Source of the DNA: Mallotus nudiflorus
Lineage: Eukaryota > Streptophyta > Magnoliopsida > Malpighiales > Euphorbiaceae
NCBI GenBank assembly: GCA_947683625.1
Contig: CANTUR010000049.1
Location: 8,968,501 to 9,032,500, forward strand
Length of the DNA: 64,000 nucleotides
Reading direction: 5' to 3'
Shown: piece by piece, positions 48,104 through 60,300 of the stretch
Numbering within the stretch: position 1 is the stretch's first letter
Layout: each line of letters starts with the position of its first letter
Notes under the pieces: model-generated
Databases searched by the model: none
Told to the model about the DNA's origin: nothing
Seen by the model: the letters and a program-made list of their open reading frames with translations, nothing else
Translations under genes and position numbers: made by a program

Positions 48104-48800
48104 TTAGAAATTATTTAAAGCATTGAGCTGCTCTATGGATTGATCTTGAGAAACTACACCTCCTTGGCACTCAATAGTTGAGTGTCCTCCTCCACAAATA
48201 GCACAAGAATAAATAGCCATTGGATTTGAAATTTTGGTGGTGGCCTCTAATTTATTAGTAAGCATATCAATCTTAGCATGAAAAAGATTCCACCCATCCA
48301 CCTCATGTAATCCTATGACTTTCTTTAAGGCACTTCTTTGTTCTTGCCATTAGTAGTTATTGGATGTCATAGTCTTAGGAAGATTATAGGCATCTTTAGG
48401 CATCTTACTCATGAATGAGCCTTAGGTTATAGCATCGATAGTAATCCTTATTAGCTCAGTGAGTCCTTTATAGAAAATTTGAATAAGTAGCCATTGTAGA
48501 ACTCCATGGTGAGGACATTGACATTGTAAATCCTTAAACTGCTCTCATGCTTCATACAAAGATTCACCATGGTGTTGGGTGAAACTTGTAATCTCTTTCC
48601 TAAATTTCATTGTCTTGCCTAGTGGGAAATACTTTCCTAAGAATGCCTTTGACAATGTGTCCCATATGGTAATGGACTGTGATGTTAGAGAATGTAACCA
48701 CAACTTGGCTTTATCCTTTAAAGAGAAAGGGAATAACCTTAGCTTTATTGCATCTTGACTAACCTCATTGATCTTAAATGAATCACAAATCTCCAAAAAT
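48104..48800 (-). pseudogene. Athila-like 2 gag
   Basis: 48796-48545 has the gag core ICDSFKINEVSQDAIKLRLF, PFSLKDKAKLWLHSL, and 48301-48104 carries the knuckle CAICGGGHSTIEC. Intermediate sequence (48540-48310) is frame-shifted. This is the same domain plan as Athila-like 1. Confidence 0.8.
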
Positions 48801-49216
48801 GGAGCTAAATGGGCATTAAAATATTCACTTAAGAGACCTCTACATTGGAATTATGAAACCATTTGAATAATTGTTGGTTTGGTCCTAAAAGTGTTGGCAT
48901 CAATAGTAAGCCTCATAATGCTATTACGGGTATCTCCTAGATTAAGCATTTTGTACTCTTAAAAGTATGATTCCTTTCTGGTTGTGTTGCTTTATCTTCA
49001 ACCATCTTTTTCTTATCTTTCTCACACTTTTCTTTCAGTGTTTCTTGCACAATTTCTCAATTTTAGGGTTGATCTTTGCTAAGTTTGTCCCTTTAGATCG
49101 AGTGTTCATAAACTAGTAAAAATCGCTTGAAAAATCAATAAGCAAAATAAGTAAGATAAAAAGAAAGAATACTAGTCTAAGAAAAGTAAAAATTAAATTA
49201 ATATCAATATTGCTAG

Positions 49217-49234
49217 TTCCTGGCAATGGCACCA
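49217..49234 (-). other. PBS of Athila-like 2
   Basis: The minus strand TGGTGCCATTGCCAGGAA is a close variant of TGGCGCCGTTGCCGGGGA, six bases from the LTR. Confidence 0.75.
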
Positions 49235-49240
49235 AAAACT

Positions 49241-49656
49241 TGTTATGTTCAAAACCCGTAAGTGCACGAATCATGAATTATAGCACAAAAGATATCGTTC
49301 CTACAAAGACTATATATTAATTACTAATATTTTTGCTTATGTTCTCAGTTAGTAAATTAAGTAAAAGTGGATTTTTTAATAAAATAAATAGAGCAATCTA
49401 ATAAATAGTATCAAATGATTAAGTGCTTAGAGCCTAGGTTTAGTTTTACTATTCCAATCTGATTATAAAGACATTAACAAATAAAAACATTGATTTCAGT
49501 TAAGGGTAATTGTTCTAAAATACCTAAAAACTCTCTCAAGTTCAATTAAGCATGCAAATATTAAATTTTAACCTACTATTGTGGTTAAGAAGTTAATCTA
49601 AACTCATTAAGTTCCTTAACAATTAATTTACCACTATAGACCTCTGCCTACTGTCA
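49241..49656 (-). mobile_element. 5' LTR of Athila-like 2 (far end tentative)
   Basis: On the + strand starts TGTTATGTTC next to the PBS. The far end is set at ...CTACTGTCA because copia-type sequence follows; I have no second LTR copy to confirm it. Confidence 0.5.
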
Positions 49657-52190
49657 TGGTTCCCTGTAGAACTCACCTACTTATTGGGTTTTGTGATTCC
49701 ATATGTAGTGAAAAAATAAAATTTTAATCATAAACCCGAACTCGGATTCAAGTAATTCAATTAATTGATTAAATTTAGGGTTTTCATTTTCTTACCACAA
49801 AGCAGAAGGGGCAAGATTTATCGAAGGAAGAGAGGAGATTCACTCTAGTGATACCCTACCTCGAGCTTTTAATTTGGCAGTTTGGATTAAGACATCTCTA
49901 AAAGAATTTTTCCTCCACAAGTGTCCACATGAACAACCCTTGATTTAAAAATAAATACTTATGTGCTAGCACCTTCTCTTGATTTCTCACAAATCAAGAA
50001 ATAAAAAAAAAACTCTGTGTTTTATTTTCTAAAAGGAGAGAAAATGAATTTAGTGGCAGAATAATGAGAGTATTTAAAACCCTAGAGAATATAACATATT
50101 TATAGACATTTAAATTAGGGTTTCACTTACTAAAACAACCTTTTGGTAATTTCTCACTTATTCTTATTCTGATTTTGTTTAAAATTAAATAAAAAATAAT
50201 ATTCTATTTATTTAAGATAACCTTTACCTTAAATAAATAAATAAGTATTTTATTTATTTATTTCCATAGAGCTTATTTAGGCTTATTAAACCCATATTTG
50301 TTTGGGCTTGTTCAAAGTGTATGACCCTATAGGTTCACATGATATTGGCAGTGGGCCTTAAATCTCTATTTAGGCCTACAAGTCATAAGTGGCCTCTAGC
50401 AAGACATTATGACTACCCAAGTCATGTGAAGTCAATAATCTGACATAACCTAATATACAATGAATATTCTAGTCCTTTTGTCACATGATATCTTGATTGA
50501 ATATAAGGTATAGATTATGTCATCCTTATAAAATTCAATCATATAATTTCTTGATTCTAAGTAGACTGAGAACGATAACTCTCTATCAATTTACTTTAGT
50601 ATGGCCATGCATTTTCCTTAGACTATTTTATTAAGGGGCCTATAGATATCTTACTCATATTAAATAAGGGACAAATTCCTTCTCAATCACTCACATAACT
50701 TATTTTATATCCAACAACAACCTATTTATCATCCAGTTAAAGATAATGTAAGATTGTGTCAAAATACAAAATAATTATGTAGAAATCCATGGTGATTTCA
50801 AGGTCAAAGGACTAAGCCAATATTACTGTGATGAGAATTACTTATGACAATTATCTATGTAGTATTCTTATGATGGGTCAATCCAACACTTTATTTATCA
50901 AATAAGTGCCTATGAGTTGACTTAATATCTCATATTCATGATTAGTAAAACATAATCATTAATCAACACCATACTAGCCATAATACATTGTTATAACTAA
51001 GGATAATTTGCATAGAACTCATATTTAATCTAAGGGTTTTACTATCAAGTCATATACTTGATGACCTTAGCAAGAATTGACTATTCAAGTAATTATCATA
51101 ACACAAAATGATAATGAAAGATGCCTCTTCATTAAATAAAATGATAAAGTCAAAATATGGTAATACATGATTTACCTAGTGCATATCACTAAGAATCTCC
51201 CACTTGCACTAAGCCCAATCTATATTAAAACTAATACCCATGGACCTAGTATAAATCTCATGCTTAGGTTGTGGAAGAGTCTTAGTCAGTGGATCAGCAA
51301 CATTATCATTTGTAGGTACTCTGCATATCTTCACATCTCCTCTCTCAATGATTTCTCGAATGAGATGATAATGTCTGAGTATGTGTTTGGATCTCTAATG
51401 TGATTTAGGCTCCTTAGCTTGAGTTATAGCTCCATTATTGTCACAATATAAGTTCACTAGATTTTATATACTAGGAACAACACCTAGTCCATTTATGAAC
51501 TTCTTGATCCAAACAACCTCCTTAACTACTTTTGAGGTAGGTATATACTCAACTTCTATTGTAGAATCAACAATGGTGTCTTGCTTGGAACTCCTCCAGC
51601 TCACTACACCTCCATTCAAACAAAACACATAACCTGACTGTGATAAAAAATCATCTTTGTCAGTTTGGAAGCTAGCATCCTTGTAACCATCTACAACTAG
51701 CTCATCTTCCTTACCACCATATAATAAAAATGCATCCTTAGTTCTTCTAAAGTACTTAAGAATATTTTTAACTGTTGTCCAATGACTTTCACCTGGGTCT
51801 GACTGGTATCTGCTCATTGTGTTTAAGGCATATGAAACATCAGGTCGAGTACATAACATTACATATATGATAGATCCAATAGCATAAGCATAGAGAATCT
51901 TACTCATGTAGTCTCACTCATCTTATGTCATAGGACATTGAGTCTTACTAAGACTAATGCCATGTGACATTGGTAAGAATACTCTCTTAGAGTCTTACAT
52001 GCTAAACCTATTTAATACCTTATCAATGTAAAAGCTCTAACTTAGGCCAATAAGCTTTTTGATCTATCTCTATAGATCTTGATGCCTAATATATAAGTGG
52101 CTTCACCTAAGTCTTTCATTGAGAAACAATCCATAGCCATGATTTAACATTTTATAAAATAGGGATATCATTTCCATAAACATTAAGTAG
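49657..52190 (-). mobile_element. Ty1/copia element 2, 3' end (RT tail, RNase H, 3' LTR)
   Basis: RT tail and RNase H at 52160-51464, a polypurine tract (minus strand AAGTGGGAGATT near 51205) and LTR sequence from about 51195 down to 49657. The sequence ends where Athila-like 2 begins. The LTR contains a minus-strand TATA-type sequence (TCTATAAATATG near 50100) with a leader behind it. The right edge, near 52190, meets other LTR-like sequence. Confidence 0.7.
51464..52160 (-). pseudogene. Copia 2 RT tail and RNase H
   Basis: Open frame 51907-51464 (147 codons): YAIGSIIYVMLCTRPDVSYA, SRYQSDPGESHWTTVKNILKY, then VDGYKDASFQTD (RNase H Asp), SGYVFCLNGGVVSWRSSKQD and the terminal block STIEVEYIPTSKVVKEVVWI. 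The usual A in the STxEAEY motif is V. Its right part (52160-51908) is RT sequence with several stops. Confidence 0.85.
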
Positions 52191-52799
52191 TTCATTAAAT
52201 GTTAAATTAGCTTTTTATAGAAAATTACTTTGTCACAATTGTGAGGAGCATAGTCAGAATCATGGAGATGAATAATTAACTATTAGAGTTCAATTTTGAC
52301 CGTTGGAGACTCAAGATATCACTTGTGAGCACAATCACAATCATGGCTTGTATGCTTACGATCATGGGCTATGTCGTAAGGAAGACTAGAAAAATGCCTC
52401 TATTTGGTTCCTAATGATCAGGAATAAGACATGCTTGATCACGATTGTGGGACTACTCATGAAGACTACGGGATATTTGAAACTTAAGAGAGGTTGAACG
52501 ATCACAAGCAGACATGTCATGGTCATAATTATAGGACCACTAGTGAGGACTATTATGATGTTTTAAGATTGAGGGCTATTTGGCCTATGATCGTGATGCG
52601 GCACCTGATCATGATTATGGAATACATTATCACAATCATTTGAGGGGTCATGTGGAGGACTGAAAACTCGAAATACTTATGTTTCTTGTATCCAAATGGT
52701 CACCTTCACACACTTAGGCACATTGATTAGTAGATCAAAATTGATTTGTTAATGGTCAAAACATGAGTAATTATATATTTATCACGTAAATGATCAACA
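52190..52799 (-). mobile_element. Fragment of a SIRE-type copia LTR
   Basis: Repeated CACAATCATGG/GATCATG motifs resemble the copia 1 LTR (about 43260-43500). The segment ends AATGATCAACA at 52799, like the TGTTGACCAT start of the solo LTR, read on the minus strand. The other end is lost. Confidence 0.5.
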
Positions 52800-53368
52800 A
52801 TTTTTGTTTGAGTTTTTTTGGATGGTTCAGAATCTCCACAACCATACTCAACCCTAGTAAATCTTAAGTCCTTATATTTTTATTTTAGCAAGATTAACCT
52901 CCCAATAAATATGATTTTGAAAATTTTCATCAACTATGTTTCTAATTTAATTATTTATATTCTACTTTTAATTTAAAAAATTATAAAAAATATTATTAAA
53001 TGTTAAAAGCTCTCATGAACATTATATATAAATAACATAATTGTAATTTTATTGGTTAACAAAGTTTTTTATCTAATTTGTGTAAAAATAAAATTTAAAC
53101 AAAATTTTACTAAGTTTGATTTTTAATTAATTCAAAATAAAAATAAATGAAAATTTTTATATGTATATATTTTTATAGGAGAAAATTGTACCTAAAAATG
53201 AAAATAATGATTTCTAAGATATGAAAAATATACTATTGATATGATTTTTAAGAAAAGGGTCAAATTGTGTTATTTTATTTTAAAACATTCAAAGAAAGCA
53301 CATTTAAAATTTTTATAGTGAAAATAACTACAGCATGATATAAAGTAGTGTTAAATCATAATTACAAA

Positions 53369-53413
<45 letters not shown>

Positions 53414-53640
53414 CAAATAGAACAATGTATATCACTTAATTGAATTATGACAAGTATTCATTTATCAAGTAAAAATTATTATATTGACTAATATACGAAA
53501 TTTTAACAAGTAATGGTGCTAAAAAGAAAAATAATTTTAAATATCTACATTAACTATAAAATATTCAAATTATCTAAATTTTAAATATTTAAGAACTTAA
53601 TGTCTAGCAAAATAATAGTGTAAAACTTATTTTAGCCTAA
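52800..53640. other. AT-rich intergenic DNA upstream of the K+ channel gene
   Basis: More than 75% A+T by eye, with no coding sequence. It contains the (AT)n tract listed separately. Confidence 0.6.
53370..53409. repeat. (TA)n microsatellite
   Basis: About twenty uninterrupted TA units, 0.7 kb upstream of the K+ channel start codon. Confidence 0.95.
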
Positions 53641-53933
53641 AATAAATGTAAAAATGAAGAACAGGAGTCAAAAAAGTGTTTTTCGTAGAATGATCGGCTT
53701 GAATGATAAAACTGTCTGTTCATACATTCTTTCCATGTAGAGAATTGGATCATATTCTATGCCATACAAAAAGTTACAGCTTTACTTTCGTAAAGATTAA
53801 TATACGTGGTTTAGAAAGAGGAGCAAGACTTAAACACCAAGTACAATTATTGCTTTTTTCTTGTTTAAAACACATCAGGCGATACCTTCATGCGCTGTTA
53901 CAAATTCTCTTTCCACTAGCTGGGAATTTGGCA

Positions 53934-53939
53934 TATAAA
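53934..53939 (+). promoter_or_regulatory. TATA box of the K+ channel gene
   Basis: GGCATATAAAGAGATG, 186 bp before the coding start. This would place transcription start near 53965, downstream of a CT-rich stretch. Confidence 0.5.
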
Positions 53940-53948
53940 GAGATGAAA

Positions 53949-54014
53949 ATGGCCGCCAGAGTACCCCCACCAATGTCGAAAAGACACTACTGCCAGTGCC
54001 ATAAGCAACAGTAA
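53949..54014 (+). other. Upstream ORF of the K+ channel gene
   Basis: ATG GCC GCC with a good start context encodes 21 residues and a stop (MAARVPPPMSKRHYCQCHKQQ). A second ATG in the same frame is at 53973. If transcription starts near 53965, only the shorter 13-residue uORF is in the mRNA. It is out of frame with the main coding region. Confidence 0.35.
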
Positions 54015-54090
54015 ATATATTCTTTTGCTTTTGGGATTAAAGATCACTTTATAATTAGCATTATTTTTGTTTGATTTTGGTTTCATTCAG
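54011..54090 (+). other. Possible 80-bp intron in the 5' UTR
   Basis: A GTAAAT donor after CAACA and a T-rich tract ending TTTCATTCAG, 29 bp before the start codon. Splicing would only slightly change the uORF end. There is no transcript evidence. Confidence 0.3.
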
Positions 54091-54119
54091 ATTATAAGTG
54101 AGTGATTTAATTAGGGTAA

Positions 54120-54328
54120 ATGGATCGAGGAGAAGACAGAAGAGAAGGTGGGATTAGTGAGCTAGATGTTGAAGAGTTTGAGGAGGACAAGATCGCTAAG
54201 CCAACATGGAAACGGTTTACTTCGCTGCTTAGAAACGAGTCGCTTTCTGGGAAAGATATTGTTAGAGATGATGGCAACACCACCAGACCTTCATCCAATA
54301 CTCCTTTTTTCATCCATCCTGATAGCCG
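54120..54328 (+). CDS. SKOR/GORK: K+ channel exon 1
   Basis: Start ATG 54120 is preceded by AGGGTAA, with no in-frame upstream ATG before a stop. It codes the cytosolic N-terminus to IHPDS and two bases of an Arg codon, with donor CG|GTAAAA. Confidence 0.88.
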
Positions 54329-57300
54329 GTAAAACCTTTTCTACCTTACTTAAAAGATTAGTGATTTTTTTTTTTTAGAGATAAAATATTAGTTATTTAA
54401 AAATGAAGGTTGGGTGGTGATGGAAATGAGAAAATTTTTCTCATAACATTTGAAAAGTTATGAGTTTAATTTTGGAGATTTTTCTTCAATACATTAAAGG
54501 TATTGTTACCTTTAAAAAAAAATTAATTTGACAAAAAAGTTATTTGTTATATTAGGTTAATCAGTTATATGTTTTAAAAAAATTTATAGTTTTAAATTTA
54601 AATTAAATATTTGTGATTTACCATATATTTTTATGATCAATCATAAACTGTAAAGTTAATATATCAAATTAAATATATTTTTATATACTTTGAAAGATTT
54701 AAGTTAAACCACAAATTAATATATAATAAAAATAAAATTATTATATAATAGAAATTTTAATTGAGAAAATAGCAAGGTTTACTATTAATTTAATTTTTTT
54801 TATTGTTAAACAAATATACATATTTTTAATAGTGATATAAATATCATGTATCTAATGTGTATGATTAATATTTTTTTTGAATGTAAACGAAGTCAAATAA
54901 AATAATATTTAAAAAATTATTGAAGTCATTAATATAAAAGATTATTTAAATTAAGAAAATAACAATATATAATGATTAAAATGACTTTGTCAAAATAGTA
55001 AATAAATATATACAATTTCATGTGAATAGTAGAGATATTGACTTTATTATTATTTTCAAAGATTCTAATAAATTATATCAAAATAAATTTGAAAAATCTA
55101 ACAAATAATATGAAAAAAATATTTGCAAATATAATTAATCTTCTTTTGTCAAATACAAATTTCTAAAAAAATTGAAAAGTAGTATAAAAAACTTGAGATA
55201 TGAATTCAAATCAATTGAAGACGCTGAATAAATTTTAATGATTTAGTAATATTTTATTTTTTTAACAAAATTGTACAATAATGATTTTTCTACAACTTGA
55301 TTCGATATAAACCCAATTATTAATGTTTTATAAATAATATAGGCCCAATTGTTTAAAAAAAAAACAAATGTTTTCAACTTATTTAAATTTTAATTTAGGA
55401 ACTTTTCAAAAATAACTAAAACAAAAAAAATATTTTTAAAAATATTATTGATTTTTTTAATTTATAAAATTATTATTTAATTTTTTTAAAAAGTGCATAC
55501 CCATATCGTCCTTTTTATTTTCCTTTTTTTCTTTTTTTTTTTCTATCATGGTCATCCTTTTAGGAAACCACTTCATAAATTCCTTAAGATCCAAAACTTA
55601 TCTCTCTCAACTTCTCTTTTCTCCACTTGGTTCTTCATTATCACCCTCACACCTCAATCTTAATTTTCACTCCAAGAATAATGTTTTTAATAAATACCTA
55701 CTTGGTAAAAGGCTTGATTTCATGTCATGGACTATTTTTAAATTTGATTTTTTAACAATTTTCAATCAATTTTTTGAAAATTTTTTGGTTTTATTGTGGA
55801 TTTTGTAATTATTTTTCTGGTTTTTTTTTTATTATTTTTTTGATTTTTTTCTGGTTAATTTTTATTTTTTTAGCTTGTTTTTGTTGTGGTTATTTTTCTG
55901 ATTATTTTTAATTTTTTTTTTCTTGGTTCATTTTTATTTTTTGAGCTTATTTTTTAATGTTTTTTTGGTTAGCTTGTTTTTGTTGTGGTTATTTTTCTGG
56001 TTATTTTTAATTATTTTTGTTTTTTCTTGGTTCATTTTTATTTTTTGAGCTTATTTTTTAATATTTTTTTGGTTATTTTTTGGTTGTTTTCATAGTTGTT
56101 TTTATGATTATTTCAAAAAAAATCATAAAAAAAAAAGAAAAATAACTAAAAACAATCAAGAACCAAAAAAATCAAGAATAAAAAACAACTAGAAAACAAT
56201 AAACAAAATGGTTGTCTTTGTGGTTGTCTTTGGTTATTTTTTTCGAATTTTGTTTTTTCTTGGTTCATTTTCAATTTTTTTAACTTGTTTTGTAGTGATT
56301 TTCTAGTTGTTTTGAAAAGCATAAAAAAAATAATTACAATTATTATATCACTTTATTTTAATAAATACATCAAAAAGACAAATATGGGCCTAAATCTAAT
56401 AAAATCTTGGAAAACAAATGTTATCATAACAAGATTTACATCCATACGCAATCTACAATATCCAAAAAAAATAAATGTGATAGAAAAAGTAACAAAATAG
56501 TAAAGTGACAATAGAATGACAAAAAAAAATTAGCGAAACATGACACTCACAATCAAAGATAATCCTAAAATATGGCAACAACCTAAATATCGCAAATTGA
56601 GTTAAAGCATATACTATCATTAATTATTGACAATTTGAAACTTAGTCCAATCTAAATTCTTAATAATTTAACACTTTTTAAATTAATTTTAATTAAAATA
56701 CTTTTGATGTTAATTTTATAAAAATAATTAAATCATAAAATTAATTTTCAAAAATAAATATCAAAATTTTGAGAATTAATTTTTTATTGTCAACCAAATT
56801 TTTTTACTTGATGGTATGTGGTCAACTTATATTATTTTAAAGTCAATCTATATTATTTTGTCGTCAACCTGTATCATTTTATTTTGAATTTTCTATAATA
56901 TGAAAATTTAGTAAAACATATGCTCTTTTATCCATTTTGCTTCATATTTTGTAATATTATGTGGTTAATCATTGCAAAAATTAGTGAAATTTATATTCTT
57001 TGATGTATTTTTTTATTTAGTATTTTAAGGTCTACCATATATTATTTTATGGTCCACCATACATTATATTTTAGTCTATTGATTTTAAAAATGATAATAT
57101 TATAAATATAAGTTATAATTTGAATCGTTAAAAAGAAGTTTCGATATAAAATTTTTTTGTTAATTGTGAAGGTAACCTTCTCTATAGGTTATCGGTCTTT
57201 TTTTAATTTCAATCTAATGATTTATAATTTATGTTTTAATTCAATGACTAAAAAATTAAAGATATCTATACTTTTAAGGCATTGTAGAAGCCCCTAATTT

Positions 57301-60300
57301 TGGAAGAGTTTATGAAATTTCCTCTTAATATACATGTATTTGTATGTCAAGTAAAACATAAATAACGTCTAAAGATATATTTTTCTATTTTATTTGCTAT
57401 ATTTAAATAAATAATTAAGCCAAACAAACTTAACATCTATCAAACTCAAACTCCATTAACTCAAATAGAATATAACTCGATTTAATTGATTGTTTTTTAA
57501 TACTCAAAATTAACTAAATGTTAAGGACAATTAATTTCGGCTTAACTTGATTCTACAAAATTATTTAGGACACAGGAGAATTAACTGGTAACCAAGGTGA
57601 GCATCTATCAGTTTCAGTTCAAAATTGAACCAAACTAATAAAACTAATGAACCGAAACTATTCAAAATAGAAATTCAAAACTGAACCAAATAGTTCAGTT
57701 CGGTTAATTGGTTTATTAATTTTATTTTTAAGATAATTTCTAAATTTTTATTTATTAATTTAATAATTTTTGTAAAATTTATCCATTTAAACATATATTT
57801 TTTAAATTAATGTATTTAATATAATATTTTATAATATAAACATAAATATTCTGTTAATTCAATTTTTTGGGTATTTTACCATTAAAATCAAAATTGGACC
57901 CATTTTATATTTTCTATAACCGAAGTTCGGTTCAGTTTTTGTTAATTGGTTTTGACCATTTTTGCACACCTCTAATGGTAACTACAAAAATTTACATAAT
58001 AGACGATCTGCATATTAATATATGCTTTATTTAATTAATTTAGAATATAAATAAGATAAAATAATTTAAATGTACTAATTAAATAATTTCATTGAAATAA
58101 AATCTATAAATTAGTTCAATAATTATAAAAAAATAAAAAGTTGACTTTTATAAATGAATACATATTTTATTTAATTATTTTTAAAATAAAAATTAAATAT
58201 ATTAATTAAGTTGTTTTAATTTAATGAAAATTATAAATTACTTAAGTAGTTTCAATAAAATAAAATAAATGAATTAAGTGATTTTAATAAAATGGAAATT
58301 ATAAATTAATTATGTAGTTTTTAGAAATTGAAACTCAACTCCTTTTAGGCCTATCTGTGTGGATTAAAAAGAGCTTTGTAATGGGAATGGGTAGTGGTCA
58401 TGGTTCATGAACTGGCCAGTTTTGTGGTTCGGACCATCGGTTCACAGTCCAACTATAAGTGGGAATCGCCCCTTTGCTCGGTTCTATGCAAGTTTCAAAC
58501 TGCTGATATCGGTTCCTGGTTCCAATTTAGTTGATTTATGGTTTTTTGGCTGGTTTGGCAGGTTCAATGATAATTTAAAAAAAAAAAAAAAACCAATTGT
58601 GATTTGGAACCGAAATCACCAATTCTGGTTTCATTTGAAGACAAATTGGCCCTAAATTGGTCTCCCCCTGATAATGGTTTTAACTAGATCTGGTCTTAGG
58701 TTTGACTGGGTAGATTATAATTCGGTTCTAGTTTCAAACCGGCCATGACTACTTCTAAGAATGGGAATAGTATGTTTCCGTTCTTGATATTTGTTTTGAC
58801 ATTGAGGTCATTTGAATGGGAATTCATTATCCCAGTAAGGGGAATAGTTTGACATTCTTTATAATTCAGTCAAACTAATCATGATTAAATATTTAAATAT
58901 TAACACATATTATTTAAAATTTACAAATAAACATATACATTGATAAAAATGATTATTATAATAATATTTTAATAAATAAATAAATAATTTTAAAATGGAT
59001 TATTATAATATTAATTTTAATATATAAAAATCAATTATAATATTAATTTCTATATATAAAAAATAATTATAAAATATTTTAATGATAAATGATATTGATT
59101 TTATTTCCATTTAATAGAGAACCAAAAATATATTTAAATTTTTATTTATTCATTTTTATGTATAAGTGAAATGAGCCCTTAATCTTAATTCTATATTCTA
59201 TGCCACATAAAACAAATCTATCTTGATATATAAAGCATATCATAATAATTTTAGTCTAAAACGAATTGTAAATTAATTAAATAGTTTCAATAAAATGGAA
59301 AAATTAAGTTGTTTTTGAGAAATAGGAACATTTTTATTTTACTTTTATACCTTTTTTTTTTTTTTTTTGAGAATGCCATATTCTGTATTTTAATATTTTA
59401 AAACTCAATGTACGTACAAACATGCACTTTGAACATTAATATTAGTTTAAAGTTTTCATTGTAATTACTCTCAACACATATAATGCCAAGAAAAATATAT
59501 TAATTTGAACTATAAGTAAATACTTTTGCCGTAAAATATAATGCCAAGAAAAAGATAGTAAATACTTTTGCTGTAAAATAGCCCACACTTATGTAATATA
59601 TTGATGAATATTGCATTATTTTTTACTACTTACATTGGAAAAATTTAGAAGAATATTATCTATTATTTGGCAGGTTTTTCCAGCCTGAAAGCTTTGCTTC
59701 TTATAGAAAAATAATGAGTGCTTAATAATTTTTCCTGCAAATAATTTTTTAAATCATACATAAGAGATTTGTACATCAAGATTTTAGGGTGATTTTAATT
59801 TATTTTATTTTTACTTTACTTTAATTACTATAGAATGAGAGAGTATATTAATCATTATTAATAAAGTAAAATTTATATTGTAAAAAAATATAGTAACCAT
59901 ATAAATCACCATACATTACTACATTACTATTCCTCATTCACTATAATACATTTTTAACAAATCGCACTTTTTAATAAGAGTAACGATTTATTATAACATT
60001 ACTATTCCTCATTCGTTACAATATAATTTTAGAAATATAAATCAGATAATTATTTACAGTATGTCATTACTAATGACAGTTTACAATAATGCCTACTGGT
60101 TATTTTAATCGCCAAAAACAAATAAATAAATAAATAATTTTTTTGGTTAATATGTGTGTCATGTAACCAAGGCATTAGGGTTGGTCATGGGCAAATTTGG
60201 ATTTAGAACCGAACCTGTACCTGTTCAGTTAAAATAGAAGCAGAACCGGTCAAATTTGGAATCGGTCTTGAATTAGCCCAAAATCAGTATATGACCGGTT

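Larger units (their letters stand above)
43591..49656 (-). mobile_element. Athila-like Ty3/gypsy element 2 (left end missing)
   Basis: Minus strand order: 5' LTR (49656-49241, right end tentative), PBS, gag, protease, RT, RNase H, integrase. It is cut at 43591 by the copia 1 LTR, so its 3' LTR is not seen. Domain order and the PBS indicate Ty3/gypsy Athila. It is probably inserted in the 3' LTR of copia 2. Confidence 0.8.

Noticed and set aside
1..53600. Endogenous pararetrovirus
   Set aside because: RT-bearing regions have gypsy or copia domain order with LTRs and PBS, and no movement-protein region.
53703..54014. 103-codon ORF upstream of the K+ channel
   Set aside because: Crosses the probable promoter and TATA box; only its 3' part is a plausible uORF.
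54166..54378. ORF in another frame overlapping K+ channel exon 1
   Set aside because: Out-of-frame shadow that runs into the intron.
58407..58655. 82-codon ORF in intron 1
   Set aside because: Lies within a non-coding hAT-type MITE.
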